From assembly GCF_946479965.1 (NCBI RefSeq), contig NZ_CAMLHX010000076.1, positions 1 through 15,176 on the forward strand: DNA of 15,176 nt. The letters are read 5' to 3'. The stretch's first letter is position 1; each line of letters starts with the position of its first letter. This document shows positions 14,729 through 15,176 of the stretch, piece by piece. The translations under genes were made by a program, and so were the position numbers. The notes below the pieces were generated by a model. The model did not search any database and was not told the origin of the DNA. It saw only the letters and a program-made list of their open reading frames with translations. The stretch is from an uncultured Mucilaginibacter sp. Its GTDB lineage: Bacteria > Bacteroidota > Bacteroidia > Sphingobacteriales > Sphingobacteriaceae.

Positions 14729-15176
14729 ATGCCAAAGCCCGGGGTTTTTGTTGCCTTCTTCACGTTGATAATAGTTGTAGTGTGTTTCAACACGCAGGGC
14801 CAGTCGGTGCGAACAATCCAACAGGAGATAAACACTATATCAGCCTATAACGCTACGTTCACACCCGAAAAGATTTTTATACAAACCGACAAGCAGAATT
14901 ACAGTAAAGAAGATACCCTTTGGTTTAAAGCCTATGTATTTGATGCCGCAGCCCTGGCTGCACCAACTAAAAGCGGCTTAATGTATATAGAAATAGCCGA
15001 TGAGAATAACCGCGTTATTAACCGCAACCTGGTCTCGCTTACTGCCGGTTTGGGCTGGGGCAACATCCCGCTTGTGGATAACCGTTTCCCCGAAGGAACC
15101 TATACATTACGCGCCTACACCAACTGGATGCGAAATTTTGATGAGCGTTATATATACAGCAGGCAGTTTACTATTG
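14729..15176 (+). CDS. MG2 (macroglobulin-like) domain envelope protein, N-terminal part (3' end outside window)
   Basis: An ATG at 14729 opens a frame that stays open to the last base (149 codons seen). It begins with a signal peptide (hydrophobic VFVAFFTLIIVVVCF, 6-20, ending near NTQGQS). From about residue 49 follows the pattern KIFIQTDKQNYSKEDTLWFKAY, characteristic of macroglobulin MG2-like domains, then LMYIEIADENNRVI and FPEGTYTLRAYTNWMRNFD. In Bacteroidota this start belongs to large proteins of 800-1000 residues, some of which end in a carboxypeptidase-like plus TonB plug region; whether this one does lies outside the window. It probably sits in the periplasm or at the outer membrane. 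It is divergent from the 123-residue gene, with a 108-bp gap holding the promoter and palindrome. Confidence 0.85.
   Translation, partial: MPKPGVFVAFFTLIIVVVCFNTQGQSVRTIQQEINTISAYNATFTPEKIFIQTDKQNYSKEDTLWFKAYVFDAAALAAPTKSGLMYIEIADENNRVINRNLVSLTAGLGWGNIPLVDNRFPEGTYTLRAYTNWMRNFDERYIYSRQFTI

Overview
The window looks like chromosomal DNA of a Bacteroidota bacterium, most likely of the family Sphingobacteriaceae (Mucilaginibacter/Pedobacter-like). The evidence is family content: DUF3822 next to rsmD and coaD, a macroglobulin-type MG2 cell-envelope protein, an outer-membrane beta-barrel and a RecD-like helicase of the form common in this phylum. Start codons lack clear Shine-Dalgarno sequences. 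Several genes are preceded by the Bacteroidota -7 element TAnnTTTG, in two cases with an xTTG element exactly 20 nt upstream. The genus is inference from memory of these families.

Layout. 1-938: tail of an outer-membrane beta-barrel gene followed by a SixA-type phosphohistidine phosphatase (+). 935-2802: ispD (isoprenoid precursor synthesis) and queA (queuosine tRNA modification) on the minus strand, separated by an intrinsic terminator. 3040-6069: a lone MacB/FtsX-type permease (+), eda (KDPG/KHG aldolase, -), a DUF1905/YdeI-like protein (+) and an NlpC/P60 lipoprotein (-). 6145-8619: a PhnA-like zinc-ribbon protein and an ABC-F translation ATPase (both -), separated by an intrinsic terminator and a 10-bp-period tandem repeat array. 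8884-12472: a probable 30-residue membrane protein (+), an SRPBCC protein and pyrE (-), a Nudix hydrolase (+), and the coaD/rsmD/DUF3822 cluster (-). 12496-13962: a RecD-like SF1 helicase (+). 13963-15176: an AT-rich stretch with clustered GCAACA motifs, an unrecognised 123-residue gene (-), and the start of a large MG2-domain envelope protein (+) behind a promoter with a perfect 9-3-9 palindrome.

Most of the window is ordinary housekeeping sequence, packed tightly: convergent genes end within 9 bp of each other or overlap, and two divergent pairs have overlapping starts or a 23-bp gap. I see no CRISPR array, prophage, insertion sequence, tRNA or rRNA gene, and no clear new multi-gene system. 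The points most worth following are the 30-residue membrane protein, the 10-bp repeat array, the GCAACA clusters with the neighbouring unknown gene, the palindrome in the MG2 promoter, and the one-sided loss of ATP-site motifs in the ABC-F protein.
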